The translations under genes and the position numbers were made by a program. From Vigna angularis (taxonomy: Eukaryota > Streptophyta > Magnoliopsida > Fabales > Fabaceae), in contig NC_068975.1 of the NCBI RefSeq assembly GCF_016808095.1, positions 31,767,001 through 31,831,000 on the forward strand: 64,000 nucleotides of DNA, read 5' to 3'. Within the stretch, counting starts at the first letter, position 1. Every line of letters begins with the position of its first letter. Below are positions 1-12,028 of this stretch, one piece after another. The notes below the pieces were generated by a model that made no database searches, had not been told where the DNA came from, and worked only from the letters and a program-made list of their open reading frames with translations.

Positions 1-1583
1 TATTATTTTTGAAATTATAAGTTTCCATGTTATGAGTAACGAAAAGTCACGCACTGCAAAAAGACTAACATACGTATAAAGCTAGTTCAAAGCATATGAA
101 CATCAATTGAATAAAAAGTATATTTCAATTCAACCTGAATTTTGAGCATGTTTGAGATAGTGTAGGAAACTTTAATATAATTAATGTGATTTGGGTTGGA
201 TTTATTCGATAAAACATATAAACTCAAAATTCAATCCAATTGTAATCACCTTAGCAAATTTAAATTTAATTCAGCTTATTAAAATGTAGTTAATTATACT
301 TCTCCAAGTTTAGTTTGGGATTCGTTATTTTTGTGATAATTATATTGATAGCTTGTAAAACTTGCATTTATACTAATACATTTTCTTTTCGTTGTTTTTG
401 TCTATATATATAAAGACACAGGTTCCACTGTTATGGTCAAACTCGGTCAGCGGAAAGTGTGAAGACCGAAGACAACCATTTTCACAAATTAAGGAAGAAC
501 AGTAACTAAAATTGTGGAAACTAAAATTAAGAACAGAAACTAAAATTATGAAAGCAAGACAAATTAAATTAGAGTAATAAAATGGACAAAGAAGAATGCA
601 TAATTTTAATTTGCAGGAGTGTTGTTTAGAATTTATTAAGGTTAATCAATATTATATTTATTAAAAAATTAATTAATAGATAAATACATGTGTGTAAGCC
701 ATGAGCAACATATAGGACGAGCGCACGTAGGAATGTTTTGCAGGATATAGTCAGTGTCCTCCAGACAGTATTTTAATATTAAGAAACAAACAAAATGTAA
801 TAAACTATCCATCTATTTATCCACCAAAACTATATTAATTAATCCTAAAGTGCAAAAAATAGGAGCAGCCATTTGTGAGATGATTAAGTGTGATGTGTGC
901 TTAAATAACAAAAACACAGAAATTTAGCCATTTGTAATTGTAATTTTCCCACGCACCATATTAACATTGTAATTACCATTTACCATTTAAACCTATCCCC
1001 CACACTCACACAAAAGCATTTTAAATTCAATTATTACCCGTCACGTCTTTTACTTGTCGAAAAAACTTAGTATATTGTCTTGCTTTCAATGCATCTCATG
1101 CCAACTTTCCACACAAAATCTAACTAATTGGAGAACATAGGTAGCACCACATTCAAAAAGGCAAAAAGAGTAACTCATACATGTGAATGAAATAAAAATC
1201 ACAATTAAAGATTATTAATTAAAAAACATAACGTTTAACGTTAAGTAAAAGGGAAGGATTTAATAACTTTTTTTCCAAAAAAATCCGGTAACATTAATTA
1301 ATTTTCATACTTTGAATGATAAACTTTAATTTTTAAAAAATAAAAAATAGAAAAATCAATTAAAAATAGAGTAGAATTAATTAATTAAAGTTACCGTAAA
1401 AAACAGTCCTGACCGTTTAGTAACACCTCAGCAGGCACCACCCACACTTTTACGTTTTAATAGTAGGGAGAACCAAAATAACGAGTCACAGGCAAAAGAA
1501 AAAAACATTGCTCTCAACTCTGTTATTCTGGCTAAGTTAGTGTTTTTTGTTGATCTGAGTTTCATCATAATTTACAATTAGAG
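1..1583. other. AT-rich intergenic region and 5' flank of the ankyrin gene
   Basis: No coding region, RNA gene or bounded transposon was recognised here. The last 80-100 bases before the ATG at 1584 lack in-frame coding and are probably the 5' UTR of the ankyrin-repeat gene. No convincing TATA box was found. Confidence 0.6.
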
Positions 1584-3607
1584 ATGGCGAAATCGACCAA
1601 AGATCCGACGTCTTATCCACCGATAAAGGCAGAGCAATACCTACACAGCCCCGTTCACTACGCGGTGGTGATTCGCGACCACGCTAAACTTTCCAGAATA
1701 ATTTCTTCACTTCCCCGAGTTCCCGACCCTGCACGAGTCATCACTGAGTCCGACTCCCTCGCTCACGAGCGACTCGCGGAAAAAATCTCCGCCGTGCTCG
1801 ACCGCCGCGACGTCCCGTTCCGCGAGACGCCTCTCCACCTTGCTGTCCGCCTCAACGACATCGTCGCCGCGAAAGCCCTTGCCACCGCCGGAGCCGACAT
1901 CTCCCTACATAACGGCGCTGGCTGGAACCCGCTTCAGGAAGCGATTTGCCGGCGCGCCTCCGATATCGCGCACCTCCTGGCTAGACTCCACCACCACGCC
2001 GCATGGGCAAAGTGGCGGCGACGCCTGCCGCGACTTGTTGCCGCGCTCCGCCGCATGCGCGACTTCTATATGGAGATCTCGTTCCACTTCGAGAGCTCCG
2101 TGATCCCCTTCGTCGGGAAAATCGCCCCCTCCGATACGTATAAAATCTGGAAGCGCGACGGCAACCTCCGCGCCGACACCACCCTCGCCGGCTTCGACGG
2201 CCTCAAAATCCACCGCGCAGACCAGAGCTTCCTCTTCCTCGGCGACGGCGACGGCAAAGGCAACATCCCCGCCGGTTCGCTCCTCGTGCTCAACCGTGAC
2301 GATAGAAAAATTCTAGACGCATTCGAGAATGCCGGAGCTCCGATGAGCGATTCTGATGCAGCGGGCTTTTGCTCGCAGAGCAGCGTCTACCGGCCGGGGA
2401 TGGATGTAACAAAAGCAGAGTTAGTGGGTAGAACAAATTGGAGAAGACAAGAGAAGATGGAAAACGTCGGAGAGTGGAAAGCTAGGGTTTACGAAGTGCA
2501 TAACGTTGTTTTCAGTTTCCGGTCAAGAAAAGTTGCTGCCGGTGAATCTGACGTGGCCGGGAGCGAGCAGGTTTTGCCATTGGAGCTGGATGAAGACGAA
2601 GACGGTTTTCTCGTTGCGGAGAATCCGAGTTTTGGAATCCCAGCGGCTTGTAATAGCAATGCCGATAAGAGAAGACATAGTAGTTTTGTTCGAGAAGAAC
2701 GAGAGTGGGTCCCGGTGGGGAGAAAAAGCGTGGATTTGCCTTCTATATCTATGGCGCCGCCTAGGAAATCTTCCGCCATGGCACCGCCTAGGAAATCTTC
2801 CGCGGTGGCCCCGCCTATGCTGGAGCCGCCTACGAAGGAGAAAGAATATTTGAGAAGTTTGCGGCCGGCGGTGTGGTTGACGGAGCAGTTTCCATTGAAG
2901 ACGGAAGAGTTGTTGCCATTGTTGGACATTCTGGCGAACAAGGTGAAGGCAGTGCGGCGGCTGCGGGAGTTACTGACGACAAAGTTCCCGGCGGGCAGTT
3001 TTCCGGTGAAGGTACGTGTGGTGGTTGACTATTGACTGTTGTTGTTTGTATTGTGCGTGTGAGTGTGGGACCGCATGAGCCGAAATGATTAATTTGATAA
3101 TTGTTTTGATTTGATTGATGGATGTGATGTATGGTTTTGCGAAAATTCGTGAATGATTTTAATTTGTGATCGACGGTGGTGATGGAAAGTGAAAAAGATT
3201 ATGTTTTTGATGTTTTGGTATATGTGGGGCAGGTGGCGATCCCCGTGGTCCCCACTGTGAGGGTGGTGGTCACGTTTACGAAGTTCGTGGACCTGCAACC
3301 TCTGGAGCAGTTCTACACGCCGCTCTCGAGTCCTTCGCATTTGCTCAGTGCAGATGATGATTTTCTTGATGGTGATCATAATCGGCAGAAATTACTAAGA
3401 CAAAGTTCATCATCTTCTGGGGGCTCCACGTGGCTGAGACGAAGTACTAGTAGTAGCCAATCGTGGAGCAAGCACCAACAACGATGCTCCTCTGGAGCTC
3501 TGGATTCGGATCCTTTTGCCATTCCTGCTGGATATACGTGGACCAATAGTGGGGATGATTCGTCACGGAAAATGAACAAGTCCAACTCCTTCAGAAAATC
3601 AAAGTGA
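1584..3607 (+). CDS. Ankyrin-repeat protein, ANKRD13 / GPCR-chaperone-domain family
   Basis: Two coding exons are visible, 1584-3011 and 3233-3607. They are joined by a GT-AG intron (AAG|GTACGT donor, GGGGCAG acceptor) in phase 0, giving about 600 residues. The N-terminus (residues about 20-130) holds ankyrin-like helices, including a clear ETPLHLAV motif followed by a GADISLHNGAGWNPLQEA repeat. The rest matches the plant ANKRD13-type layout: a long domain with MEISFHFESSVIPFVGKI and a conserved C-terminal block beginning VAIPVVPTVRVVVTFTKF in exon 2. Animal ANKRD13 proteins bind ubiquitinated membrane cargo; the plant function is not established. Exon 1 is much more GC-rich than its surroundings. 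The linker carries a short duplicated MAPPRKSSA motif (residues about 390-407). The ATG chosen is the first in frame after upstream non-coding sequence. The C-terminal tail is Ser-rich and of low complexity. Confidence 0.88.
2751..2804 (+). repeat. 27-bp in-frame tandem duplication in the ankyrin gene
   Basis: Two adjacent 27-bp copies encode MAPPRKSSA twice, followed by a partial third unit (VAPP). They sit in a low-complexity linker and keep the frame. Copies differ at the third position of the Ala codon (gcg/gca) and at the repeat end. Confidence 0.85.
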
Positions 3608-6228
3608 AAACACCATACACCAAGTATCAAGTATGCACTAATTTGAGTTTTAAGATGAGATAATTTCATGAAATATGTGAACCATTGTAGCAATGTGTCG
3701 AAAGCTGCATCCATAATTGTGTAAATATCCCGTATTGTTTTTCATTAATCAACTGGGGGCTTTGGGATAACCGTGTTCATACAGAGGACCCTCAGCATAG
3801 TTTTTAGAAGTAAGAACTGAATTACTTGACCAAGTTTTGTTTCGTCTATCATAGTCAAATTTGTTATGTTTCATTTTTTGCAGAGAAATAGATCATTCCT
3901 TTTTGTGCATGTTTTTTGTTAAGTACATTTGAAATGGTTATTGCCAATGCAACCATGGCCTTGGACCTGATTGTGGCTAAGTTTCATGGTGGAATTGGTA
4001 ATTTTCATTTGATTCGTTTACAGTTTTTAGTTTACGATTCCTAACAGATATGAATTTTAAGTAAAGTAATATTCAAAGGAGAAATATAAACAAGTTTTAG
4101 TGTCCTTGATGAGAAAATTCAATCCTAATCTCTCTTTCTTATGGGCAAAATTTTAGGGGGTGATTGAGTTCACTGTAGGAAAAACTATCGGGTTCACAAT
4201 ATTTTTAACTCATGCTAAAGAGATGTGAGAAAAAAACTCACAATGATTTATATGAGAGGTTCTGTCCTTACTTTGTTCAACTAATCTCTCGAGATTAGTT
4301 CTTATTTTGTCATTACTTGTGACTATTTTTCATTATTTTTGCGTGTGCTTGTTCGGCGTCAAGTGATTGGTAAGGATGTGAAAGCTAACATTTTAAGTCG
4401 GAACATCATCTTAAACGCACGTGTAGTGCCCTTATGACGTGAAGGCAGAGTAATGTATGGGGAAGAACATGAATGACTGAGGAGTAAATTGAAACTATTG
4501 ATCATGTTCTCTAACAAACACCGCCGTCCTCGTTGCCTCGTTGATATTACCGATGCGACGAGAATATCTAAGACTCTCAACATTAAAATTTAACGGTCAA
4601 CAATAACCAGCGAGGATAGTGAGGAAAATGGTCAAAGACTCGAAGGCATATTAGACATTAGACTTTACTTTATCAAAAGTAGCCTTAATCGAGAGCACAA
4701 TTAAGCATGTAATGCATGCATCGTTGTACAAATGTATAGCGTTGCATAAAAGGACATTGCTCAAGTTTTGCTCTAAAGACCAGAACAATTTTCGTACATT
4801 TCTCAGTGGAAGCGCAATACATTGAAGAAAAGTTTGATGTTTGATTGGAGAATGACTAAAGATGAATGAAAGTCACACGACATTCGTTTATAAATTGTAA
4901 CCATATTTATTTGTACTGCAAGTGTTGGTTTAGTTACCATCAAATGTACTGCGTATATTCATTTGGATGAGGCTCAACTGACTTTTACTCTGTCTCCACA
5001 TTCAAGATTCAGTCTCCCTAGAGACATCAGTACAGATCAAGACATTTCCTGGAATCTTTATTCCTTTTACCCCACTCTTTGGACTAAGCTTTCCCTTTTC
5101 CTCTTTAAATTTCTCACTGTAACCTTCAACTAGATTTTAAATCCCAATTAATAAACCCCGGGCCCTCAGTAATCCCACAAGGCTATTTCAACAAATGTCA
5201 TCAGTTTATCTTTTGCTCCTTTCATTTATGAACAATTGCAGACTTTGCTAAAAAATATTTAAAAGAAAAAAAAGAGTGAATGAGAAGCAATAACATCGTT
5301 GGTTTAAAGATAACACTCAACAGGAGCCCTTCTCAGTTTCCCAGGAAATGTGATAGTAAATTTGAAATTTAGCAAAAAAAAAAATATGCTACCATTGAAC
5401 GAAGTTGATGCTAAAAGCAGTTCAAAGTTTTTACGACCAGATGCTAATGTTGTACCCGCAAAGCACAACAGGGATCTCTTTTTGTTTAATCTCTGATTTT
5501 GATGTGTGTTATTTTTCCTACAAATGGCGTATGATAACGCAATGATTAGTTATATTATAATAAATTAAGTAGAAGAGACAGGACAAGGGAAATGCATGCC
5601 TTGATAGAAGTGGACTAAGGTGGTTCCATCATAATAATAAACGACAAATATCAAATTCACATTGCCTAGAGTGATAACTAACTTACAATGCTGGCCAAAG
5701 TATCTCTACAACGTGACAACAATGAGAACTAAAAATGAACAAAGATGCATCACAAACTTTGCTTAACCAAGCGGCAATATTCAAATTGGCGAATCGGCAA
5801 GTGCTGATACGAAAACATAAAAGATATATCTGGCAAAGAATAAACAATCTATTGATTCAGGTCTCAGTATAACTCCTCTGTTTACGTCTAATACCGACAA
5901 CCGAGTCATACGAGGTACTACCCATGTCTCTAACCATTACTGCATCAAGTTTTCATCTAATTCTATTATAATTTGCCGAAAAACACATTTGGGTAGATGC
6001 TGTAACTGCTATAACTTGTTAAATAACATATCATATCCAAAACGTAAACTTTGTGACCAAGCATACTATGTAAGGTACGTCATGATTCTTGGATCTCCTC
6101 TATGATTCATGGGCACGTGCCCGACTGATGTTGCAAATACATTATTTTTCAAGGCAAATGCTTTCTTATGTGTGCCAAGGAATATAATATATTCGAGATA
6201 CCGATTCATCAGTGAAAAAGTTAATTAC
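3608..6228. other. Intergenic region, no gene recognised
   Basis: This is AT-rich sequence with only short, unconvincing reading frames. The first few hundred bases are presumably the 3' UTR of the ankyrin gene. The region ends in ATTAC (6224-6228), which is the left copy of the copia target-site duplication. Confidence 0.55.
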
Positions 6229-6700
6229 TGTAGTAAATTGTGCTGACAAAAACTTGAACCGCTATTTCCTGAGGCGTGTAGATTCACTGTCCTTAAGGAC
6301 TTATCCGCGGTGTATGCGCAAGTCCCCCAGGATACAACAGGAACTTCTCGAATAATATTCGAGGATCACAGAACTAGCAAGAAACTCTCTAGTTTATACT
6401 CAGGATAGTTTTGGAGAGGAAAATTGAGAGAAAGAATGAGAGAATGAGAGAAGAGAATTTTTATGATGATTATTATGAATGAAAATGGTTGTTCTATTTA
6501 TAGAACAAATATATAATGCCGTTGGAAAGCCAAATGAACGTTGCCAACCAAAAGTGGACTTTGCACCGTTGCAAAAGGAATGGAACGTTGCCAAAAGAGA
6601 AATAAAGTAATGTTTGCATGTGGCAAAATGAGAAACCGAACTCTCTGCCAACGTTCAAAAACAAATGTTTCTTTTGCAATAATATTAATATTTTACAACA
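6229..6700 (-). repeat. 3' LTR of the copia element (472 bp)
   Basis: It is nearly identical to 11388-11848. On the element strand it contains a CTATAAATAG TATA-like box near 6497. Positions 6292-6304 hold the 13-mer that is complementary to the primer-binding region of the element. Confidence 0.96.
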
Positions 6701-6711
6701 ATCCCCCACAT
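6701..6711 (-). other. Polypurine tract of the copia element
   Basis: On the element strand the sequence TGTGGGGGAT directly precedes the 3' LTR (TGTTGT...). This is the expected plus-strand primer for reverse transcription. The decayed copy at 27.85 kb has the related TGTGGTGGAT. Confidence 0.85.
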
Positions 6712-6941
6712 ATTGCAAAAGAAAATGAAATGTCTTTGACCCAAATAGTTCTGTCTCAAAAGTGATTTCTCATTTTTGCAGGTAATCCTTTTTCAAAAGA
6801 AAGGTATGTCATCTTTGTGTAAACTTGGAAAATGATTGTATAAAGCAATAGCGCAAATCTTTGTTCTGATGAATAATCAAAGATTAAAATAAGATAAGAG
6901 TATTTATATCCTGAGTCTCATAAGATGTAATGCATCAGAGC

Positions 6942-7023
6942 TGGTATAGCAAGCTATATGAACCAGTCTTAGATCGAGAAACTTAACACTCAGTGTAGTT
7001 GGTATAGCAAGCTATATGAACCA
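6942..7023 (-). repeat. Two copies of a 24-nt near-palindromic motif in the copia 3' non-coding region
   Basis: Identical 24-nt copies lie at 6942-6965 and 7000-7023. Each contains the palindromic core TATAGCAAGCTATA and is bounded by TGG...CCA. Both positions are also recognisable in the decayed relative at 27946-27969 and 28002-28025. Confidence 0.85.
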
Positions 7024-7447
7024 AAAACACTTGACGTGTGTTAGAGGTTTATCAATCACAATACACCCCCACAATTCTTGCTGTTATCGCTGTGTTGCGC
7101 TAATTAGGCCATGCGCGTGCCCGGTATTCATGAGTGCTCTAGAGATCATGCCAAGATCTCATGCAAGCGGCCCCACTTGACACTCATATAGGTGATTTCA
7201 TCAAGTGTATGCTGCAAATCATACACCATCCATAAGGGATATGAAAATCATTAAAAACTTTGTTTAGGCTAAAATTCTTTCACCATAAAGAATTTTAATG
7301 ACAAAGTTTAACCTCTCAAAATGCAGTCTCTAGCACTTTCTCATACACCATAGGAATGGACATAATTGATTAAAATCAATTTAGTGCTATCAGAACTAAC
7401 AAGTGACTTGTTTTTACCCATATGAACCTTATTCATGGGATCTCCAA

Positions 7448-10400
7448 TCACAAAGGTTGGGTTACCATCACTTGTTTGTTTGCCAGTGGCTTAAGTCTCA
7501 TTCCCCTCGATGTTTCTAAGATCATATTTCTTCCCAAGGGTTTTGTCAGAGGATCTGCTAGATTCCTTTCTGACTTCACATAGTCAATGGAAATTGTTCC
7601 ACTCTTTAGCAGCTGCTTCACCAAATTGTGTCTCAATTGAACATGTCTATTCTTTCCATTGTAATTTTTGTTTTTAGCTATAGCTATTGCCGATTGGCAA
7701 TCACAGTGTATAGATACCGATGGGGTTGGTTTCATTCCTAATGGAATGTTCGCTAAGAAGTTTTTCAACCACTCAGCCTCACTACCAGCCATCTTAAGAG
7801 CGACAAACTCAGATTCCATTGTTGATCTTGCAATAATGGTTTGTCTGGCTGATCTCCATGTAATCGCACCACCCCCAAGTGTGAATACATAACCACTAGT
7901 GGATTTTGTCTCATCTGAATCAGAAATCCAGTTAGCATCACTATACCCTTCTAGTACAGCGGGAAATCCACTATATTCAATGGCATAATCCGTTGAACCT
8001 CTTAAATATCTCATAAGCCTAGCAAGTGCATCCCAATGTTCCTGGTTTGGACATTGAGTGTACCTACTCAATCTACCTACTGCATAAGCAATATCAGGTC
8101 TTGAAAAACTCATTAAATGCAGTAAACTCCCAATTATTTGGGCATACAGAGGTTGAGATACAGATTCTCCTTTATTTTTCATTAATTTAGAATTAGCATC
8201 ATAAGGGGTACTCACTGGTTTCAGATCATAAAACCCAAACTTCTTAAGAAGTTTCTCAATGTATTGTTCTTGGGATAGTAATATACTATCTCCTTTCCTT
8301 ATGATTCTAATACCTAAAATTACATTGGCTTCACCCATATCTTTCATTTCAAAATTCGATCCTAGAAACAGTTTAGTTCTAGCAACAATTTCATTGCATG
8401 TACCAAAAATTAACATGTCATCCACATACAAACATATAATGACACAATCACTATTTTCAAATTTAGAGTACACACATTTATCAGCATCATTAGGTGAAAA
8501 ACCATCACAAATTAAAACATTATCAAGTTTTTCATGCCACTGTTTTGGTGCTTGTTTCAAACCATACAAAGATTTTAAAAGTTTACAAACTTTATTCTCT
8601 TGACCTGGTACAACACATCCTTCAGGTTGAGTCATATAAATTTCCTCCTCTAAATCACCATTCAAAAAGGCAGTTTTAACATCCATTTGATGTATCACTA
8701 GTTTATGGATAGCTGCTAAGGCTAACAAAACTCGAATAGAGGAAATCCTAGTCACAGGGGCAAAAGTATCAAAGTAATCTATGTTGGGTTTTTGAGTAAA
8801 ACCTTTAGCTACTAATCTTGCCTTATACTTTTCTACGGATCCATCAGGATGATACTTTTTCTTAAAGATCCACTTACAACCAATGAGTTTTGCTCCTTTA
8901 GGCAGATCTTCTAAAGTCCAAGTATTGTTTTTCTGAATTGATTCAATTTCAGTCCTAATGGCCTTATCCCATTGTTTTGCATCAGGAGCACTAATGGCTT
9001 CTACAAAGCTACTAGGATCATTATCAACTAGATAGGTATAAAAATCATTACCAAATGAAGTTTCCTTCCTCTGTCTTTTACTTCTTCTTAATTCCTCACA
9101 CAAAGCATCACTATTTGTATTATCTACAGGTTGAGACGTCTCACTAACCTTTAAAGGAAAAACATGTTCAAAAAACTCAGCATTTTTTGTCTCCATTATA
9201 GTGTTACGCTCAATCAGATCACTTCTGAGAACCAGAAATCTATAAGCAGCACTATGTTCGGCATATCCTAAGAACATACAATCAGAGGTTTTAGAACCTA
9301 TTTTCCTTTTCTTAGGATCGGGTAACATCACCTTAGCTAGACACCCCCACACTTTTAAATATTTAAGGTTAGGTTGATATCCTTTCCACAGCTCATAGGG
9401 AGTTTTACCAGTTTTCTTATGAGGTATTCTATTTTGTAAAAAACATGCAGTAAGTAAGGCTTCTCCCCAAAGGTTTTCAGGTGCACCAGAACTAATAAGC
9501 ATAGCATTCATCATTTCCTTAAGGGTTCTATTCTTTCTCTCAGCTACTCCATTAGACTCAGGTGAATATGGTGGAGTTACCTCATGGATGATACCTTCCT
9601 TAACACAAAATTCATTAAACAGTACATATTCTCCACCTCTATCTGATCTAATCCTCTTAATCTTCTTATTTAATTGATTTTCTACTTCTGCTTTATAGGT
9701 TAAGAACACATCAAAGGCTTCATCTTTATGTTTGATTAAGTACACCTTAGTGTATCTAGAATAATCATCTATAAAGGTCACAAAATAATTTTTACCTCCT
9801 CTAGACATGGTTTGTTTCAAATCAGCTAGATCAGTATGAATTAATCCTAAGAGTTCAGTTTGACGTTCTACGGTATAACATGTTTTCTTAGTCATTTTAG
9901 ATTCTACACATATATCACATTTACTACTCTGTTTATCATGCATATTTATTAATCCTAATCGTTGTAATTTTAAGACATACAAAGAATTTACATGTCCTAA
10001 TCTAGCATGCCATATATCATACGAGTCAACAATATAAGCAGAAGAAGTTGATTCATTCATAATTTCAGAAATGTTAAGTACAAAGAGACCTTGATCACAA
10101 TATCCTTTCCCCACAAAAACATTATTCTTTGTCATAATGATCTTGTCAGACTCAAATGACACTTTAACCCCAGCTTTTCCCAGTATTGATACCGAGATTA
10201 AATTAACTCTGATAGAAGGAACATGCAGGACATCATTCAAGGCCAGAGTCTTCCCAGATGTGAGTTTAAGAAGAACCTTTCCTTTTCCTAGGACAGGAGT
10301 TGTCCTGGAATCACCGAGATAAACTTGTTCTTCTCCTTCTCTTACACTGATGTAAGAGGTAAAGGCACTTCTGTTTGCACATATATGCCTGGTAGCCCCA

Positions 10401-11374
10401 GAGTCTACCACCCAATTACTCACATTGGACATCAAATTTGCTTGTGAAACGACCGCAGCTATAATGTCATCTCCTTCGGCTATATTGGCCTTAGGAGGAT
10501 TGTCGTTTCTTGCTCTGCGCCTGCACTGTGGTGCATGATGTCCCGGTTTTCCACACACAAAGCAATTTCCTTTCTTCTTAAAGGTGGGGTTAAATCCATT
10601 TGGACGGGATTTTCGAAAATGGTTTTTCCTATTGTGATCAGGTTTGTGTTCGTACCTTTTGGGAGCAGGTCTATCCTCTACCACATTTGCTTTTGCAGAC
10701 AAGGTTTTGGCTCTTGCAGCGGCACATTCTTTCCTGTTGGTATCTTCAACAATTATGTGAGTGATGAGCTCTGAGAGTGGCATCTGCTTGTGTCTGTGTT
10801 TCAGTTGTTGCTTGTAATCAGTCCAAGAAGGCGGCAGTTTCTCGATCAGCAGTTCCGAAACAAATTCATCTGGTAGAAGGATGTTCTCCGCTTTGATATC
10901 TTCGAGCAGCTTATGGTACTCATTGATTTGCGACTTCATATCCTTATCTTCAATCATCTCCCAGCGGTAGTAATTTCCTATAACGAACCTTTGTCTGACG
11001 ACATCTTCGGCAGTATATTTGAGAATCAACGAATCCCAAATGTCTTTCGCTTCCTTGTAGGAACAATACACATCGAACAAATCATTAGAAAGCGCACTAA
11101 GCAAAGTGTGTCGGCATACCTTGTTCGCGTAAGTCCATTCTTCAACTAGTTTTGAGTTTGAAGGAAGACTGGAGTCCGGTTTCGGAGATGAAAGAGCAGT
11201 TGCAACTCCATACATGTCAAGCAGGGTGGACACACGTTCTTGCCAGCGTCGGAAGTTCTGTCCGGAGAAGATCTCGATTTTTGACACGTCCGGAAGAGAT
11301 TTTGCGAAGACCGTCTGGGTTCCGGAAGCAATATTTTGAGTCTCCGGGATTGAGCTGTTGTTGTTGTCAGCCAT
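7448..11374 (-). CDS. Ty1/copia gag-pol polyprotein (intact, 1308 aa)
   Basis: This one open frame encodes all functions needed for copia replication. In order: a gag domain (residues about 30-220); a CCHC zinc knuckle [14 protein letters not shown] (about 271-284); an aspartic protease with [11 protein letters not shown] (about 322); the GAG-pre-integrase HLGHV-like segment and integrase core (about 470-640, with FIDDYSRY and the [15 protein letters not shown] motif); an RVT_2 reverse transcriptase with the [11 protein letters not shown] catalytic box (about 980); and RNase H with YSDANW (about 1147) and [12 protein letters not shown]. No frameshift or stop interrupts it, so the copy could be autonomous. 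The ATG at 11374 lies only 13 nt inside the 5' LTR, so there is almost no leader. The protease-integrase-RT order is diagnostic of Ty1/copia. Confidence 0.97.
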   Translation of the reverse strand: MADNNNSSIPETQNIASGTQTVFAKSLPDVSKIEIFSGQNFRRWQERVSTLLDMYGVATALSSPKPDSSLPSNSKLVEEWTYANKVCRHTLLSALSNDLFDVYCSYKEAKDIWDSLILKYTAEDVVRQRFVIGNYYRWEMIEDKDMKSQINEYHKLLEDIKAENILLPDEFVSELLIEKLPPSWTDYKQQLKHRHKQMPLSELITHIIVEDTNRKECAAARAKTLSAKANVVEDRPAPKRYEHKPDHNRKNHFRKSRPNGFNPTFKKKGNCFVCGKPGHHAPQCRRRARNDNPPKANIAEGDDIIAAVVSQANLMSNVSNWVVDSGATRHICANRSAFTSYISVREGEEQVYLGDSRTTPVLGKGKVLLKLTSGKTLALNDVLHVPSIRVNLISVSILGKAGVKVSFESDKIIMTKNNVFVGKGYCDQGLFVLNISEIMNESTSSAYIVDSYDIWHARLGHVNSLYVLKLQRLGLINMHDKQSSKCDICVESKMTKKTCYTVERQTELLGLIHTDLADLKQTMSRGGKNYFVTFIDDYSRYTKVYLIKHKDEAFDVFLTYKAEVENQLNKKIKRIRSDRGGEYVLFNEFCVKEGIIHEVTPPYSPESNGVAERKNRTLKEMMNAMLISSGAPENLWGEALLTACFLQNRIPHKKTGKTPYELWKGYQPNLKYLKVWGCLAKVMLPDPKKRKIGSKTSDCMFLGYAEHSAAYRFLVLRSDLIERNTIMETKNAEFFEHVFPLKVSETSQPVDNTNSDALCEELRRSKRQRKETSFGNDFYTYLVDNDPSSFVEAISAPDAKQWDKAIRTEIESIQKNNTWTLEDLPKGAKLIGCKWIFKKKYHPDGSVEKYKARLVAKGFTQKPNIDYFDTFAPVTRISSIRVLLALAAIHKLVIHQMDVKTAFLNGDLEEEIYMTQPEGCVVPGQENKVCKLLKSLYGLKQAPKQWHEKLDNVLICDGFSPNDADKCVYSKFENSDCVIICLYVDDMLIFGTCNEIVARTKLFLGSNFEMKDMGEANVILGIRIIRKGDSILLSQEQYIEKLLKKFGFYDLKPVSTPYDANSKLMKNKGESVSQPLYAQIIGSLLHLMSFSRPDIAYAVGRLSRYTQCPNQEHWDALARLMRYLRGSTDYAIEYSGFPAVLEGYSDANWISDSDETKSTSGYVFTLGGGAITWRSARQTIIARSTMESEFVALKMAGSEAEWLKNFLANIPLGMKPTPSVSIHCDCQSAIAIAKNKNYNGKNRHVQLRHNLVKQLLKSGTISIDYVKSERNLADPLTKPLGRNMILETSRGMRLKPLANKQVMVTQPL

Positions 11375-11385
11375 AAGTCCTTAAG
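11373..11385 (-). other. Candidate non-tRNA primer-binding segment of the copia element
   Basis: Two bases inside the 5' LTR the element strand reads CTTAAGGACTTAT. It is not the usual plant copia primer site (TGGTATCAGAGC, initiator tRNA-Met). It is the exact reverse complement of ATAAGTCCTTAAG, found on the element strand inside the LTR at 11451-11463, plus one adjacent G-U pair. It overlaps the polyprotein ATG by two bases. The role as a primer site is inferred from position and complementarity. Confidence 0.55.
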
Positions 11386-11387
11386 AT

Positions 11388-11848
11388 TGTAGTAAATTGT
11401 GCTGACAAAAACTTGAACCGCTATTTCCTGAGGCGTGTAGATTCACTGTCCTTAAGGACTTATCCGCGGTGTATGCGCAAGTCCCCCAGGATACAACAGG
11501 AACTTCTCGAATAATATTCGAGGATCACAGAACTAGCAAGAAACTCTCTAGTTTATACTCAGGATAGTTTTGGAGAGGAAAATTGAGAGAAAGAATGAGA
11601 GAATGAGAGAAGAGAATTTTTATGATGATTATTATGAATGAAAATGGTTGTTCTATTTATAGAACAAATATATAATGCCGTTGGAAAGCCAAATGAACGT
11701 TGCCAACCAAAAGTGGATTTTGCACCGTTGCAAAAGGAATGCAACAGAAATAAAGTAATGTTTGCATGTGGCAAAATGAGAAACCGAACTCTCTGCCAAC
11801 GTTCAAAAACAAACGTTTCTTTTGCAATAATATTAATATTTTACAACA
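11388..11848 (-). repeat. 5' LTR of the copia element (461 bp)
   Basis: It matches the LTR at 6229-6700 apart from about two substitutions and a net 11-nt deletion near 11740. On the element strand, TATA-like boxes occur near 11657 (CTATAAATAG) and 11551-11557 (TATAAAC). It ends against the target duplication ATTAC at 11849-11853. Confidence 0.96.
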
Positions 11849-12028
11849 ATTACTAGGCCTCCCTCAGGAAGTTTGCTAAGATGTAGCAATAATTTACTGA
11901 GCCATTGTTTCCCAGTAATGAAAAATGAGGTTCCTAAACAAATCTAACAAAGGTTTAACAATTAATATAGTCTCCTTTTATTGTATCCACGGCACATAAG
12001 AGAGTGAAAGCTGGGGAGCGAAGCACCA

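Larger units (their letters stand above)
6229..11848 (-). mobile_element. Full-length Ty1/copia LTR retrotransposon
   Basis: The element is 5.6 kb and lies on the minus strand. It has LTRs at 6229-6700 and 11388-11848, both starting TGTAGTAAATTG and ending TTTTACAACA on the plus strand (TG...CA on the element strand). A perfect 5-bp target duplication, ATTAC, flanks it at 6224-6228 and 11849-11853. A single uninterrupted polyprotein frame fills the interior. A polypurine tract abuts the 3' LTR. The LTRs differ by only about two substitutions plus one roughly 11-nt indel, so the insertion is recent. It lies between the ankyrin and ATG8 genes, about 1.3 kb downstream of the ATG8 stop. Confidence 0.97.

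Noticed and set aside
1905..2941. Open frames on the opposite strand and in other frames of the ankyrin gene exon
   Set aside because: They are by-products of the GC-rich coding exon; they have no protein-family features.
6400..6765. Short frames within and next to the copia LTR
   Set aside because: They lie in LTR and polypurine-tract sequence and repeat in both LTRs; non-coding.
8259..8603. Plus-strand frame inside copia pol
   Set aside because: It is the antisense shadow of the RT region.
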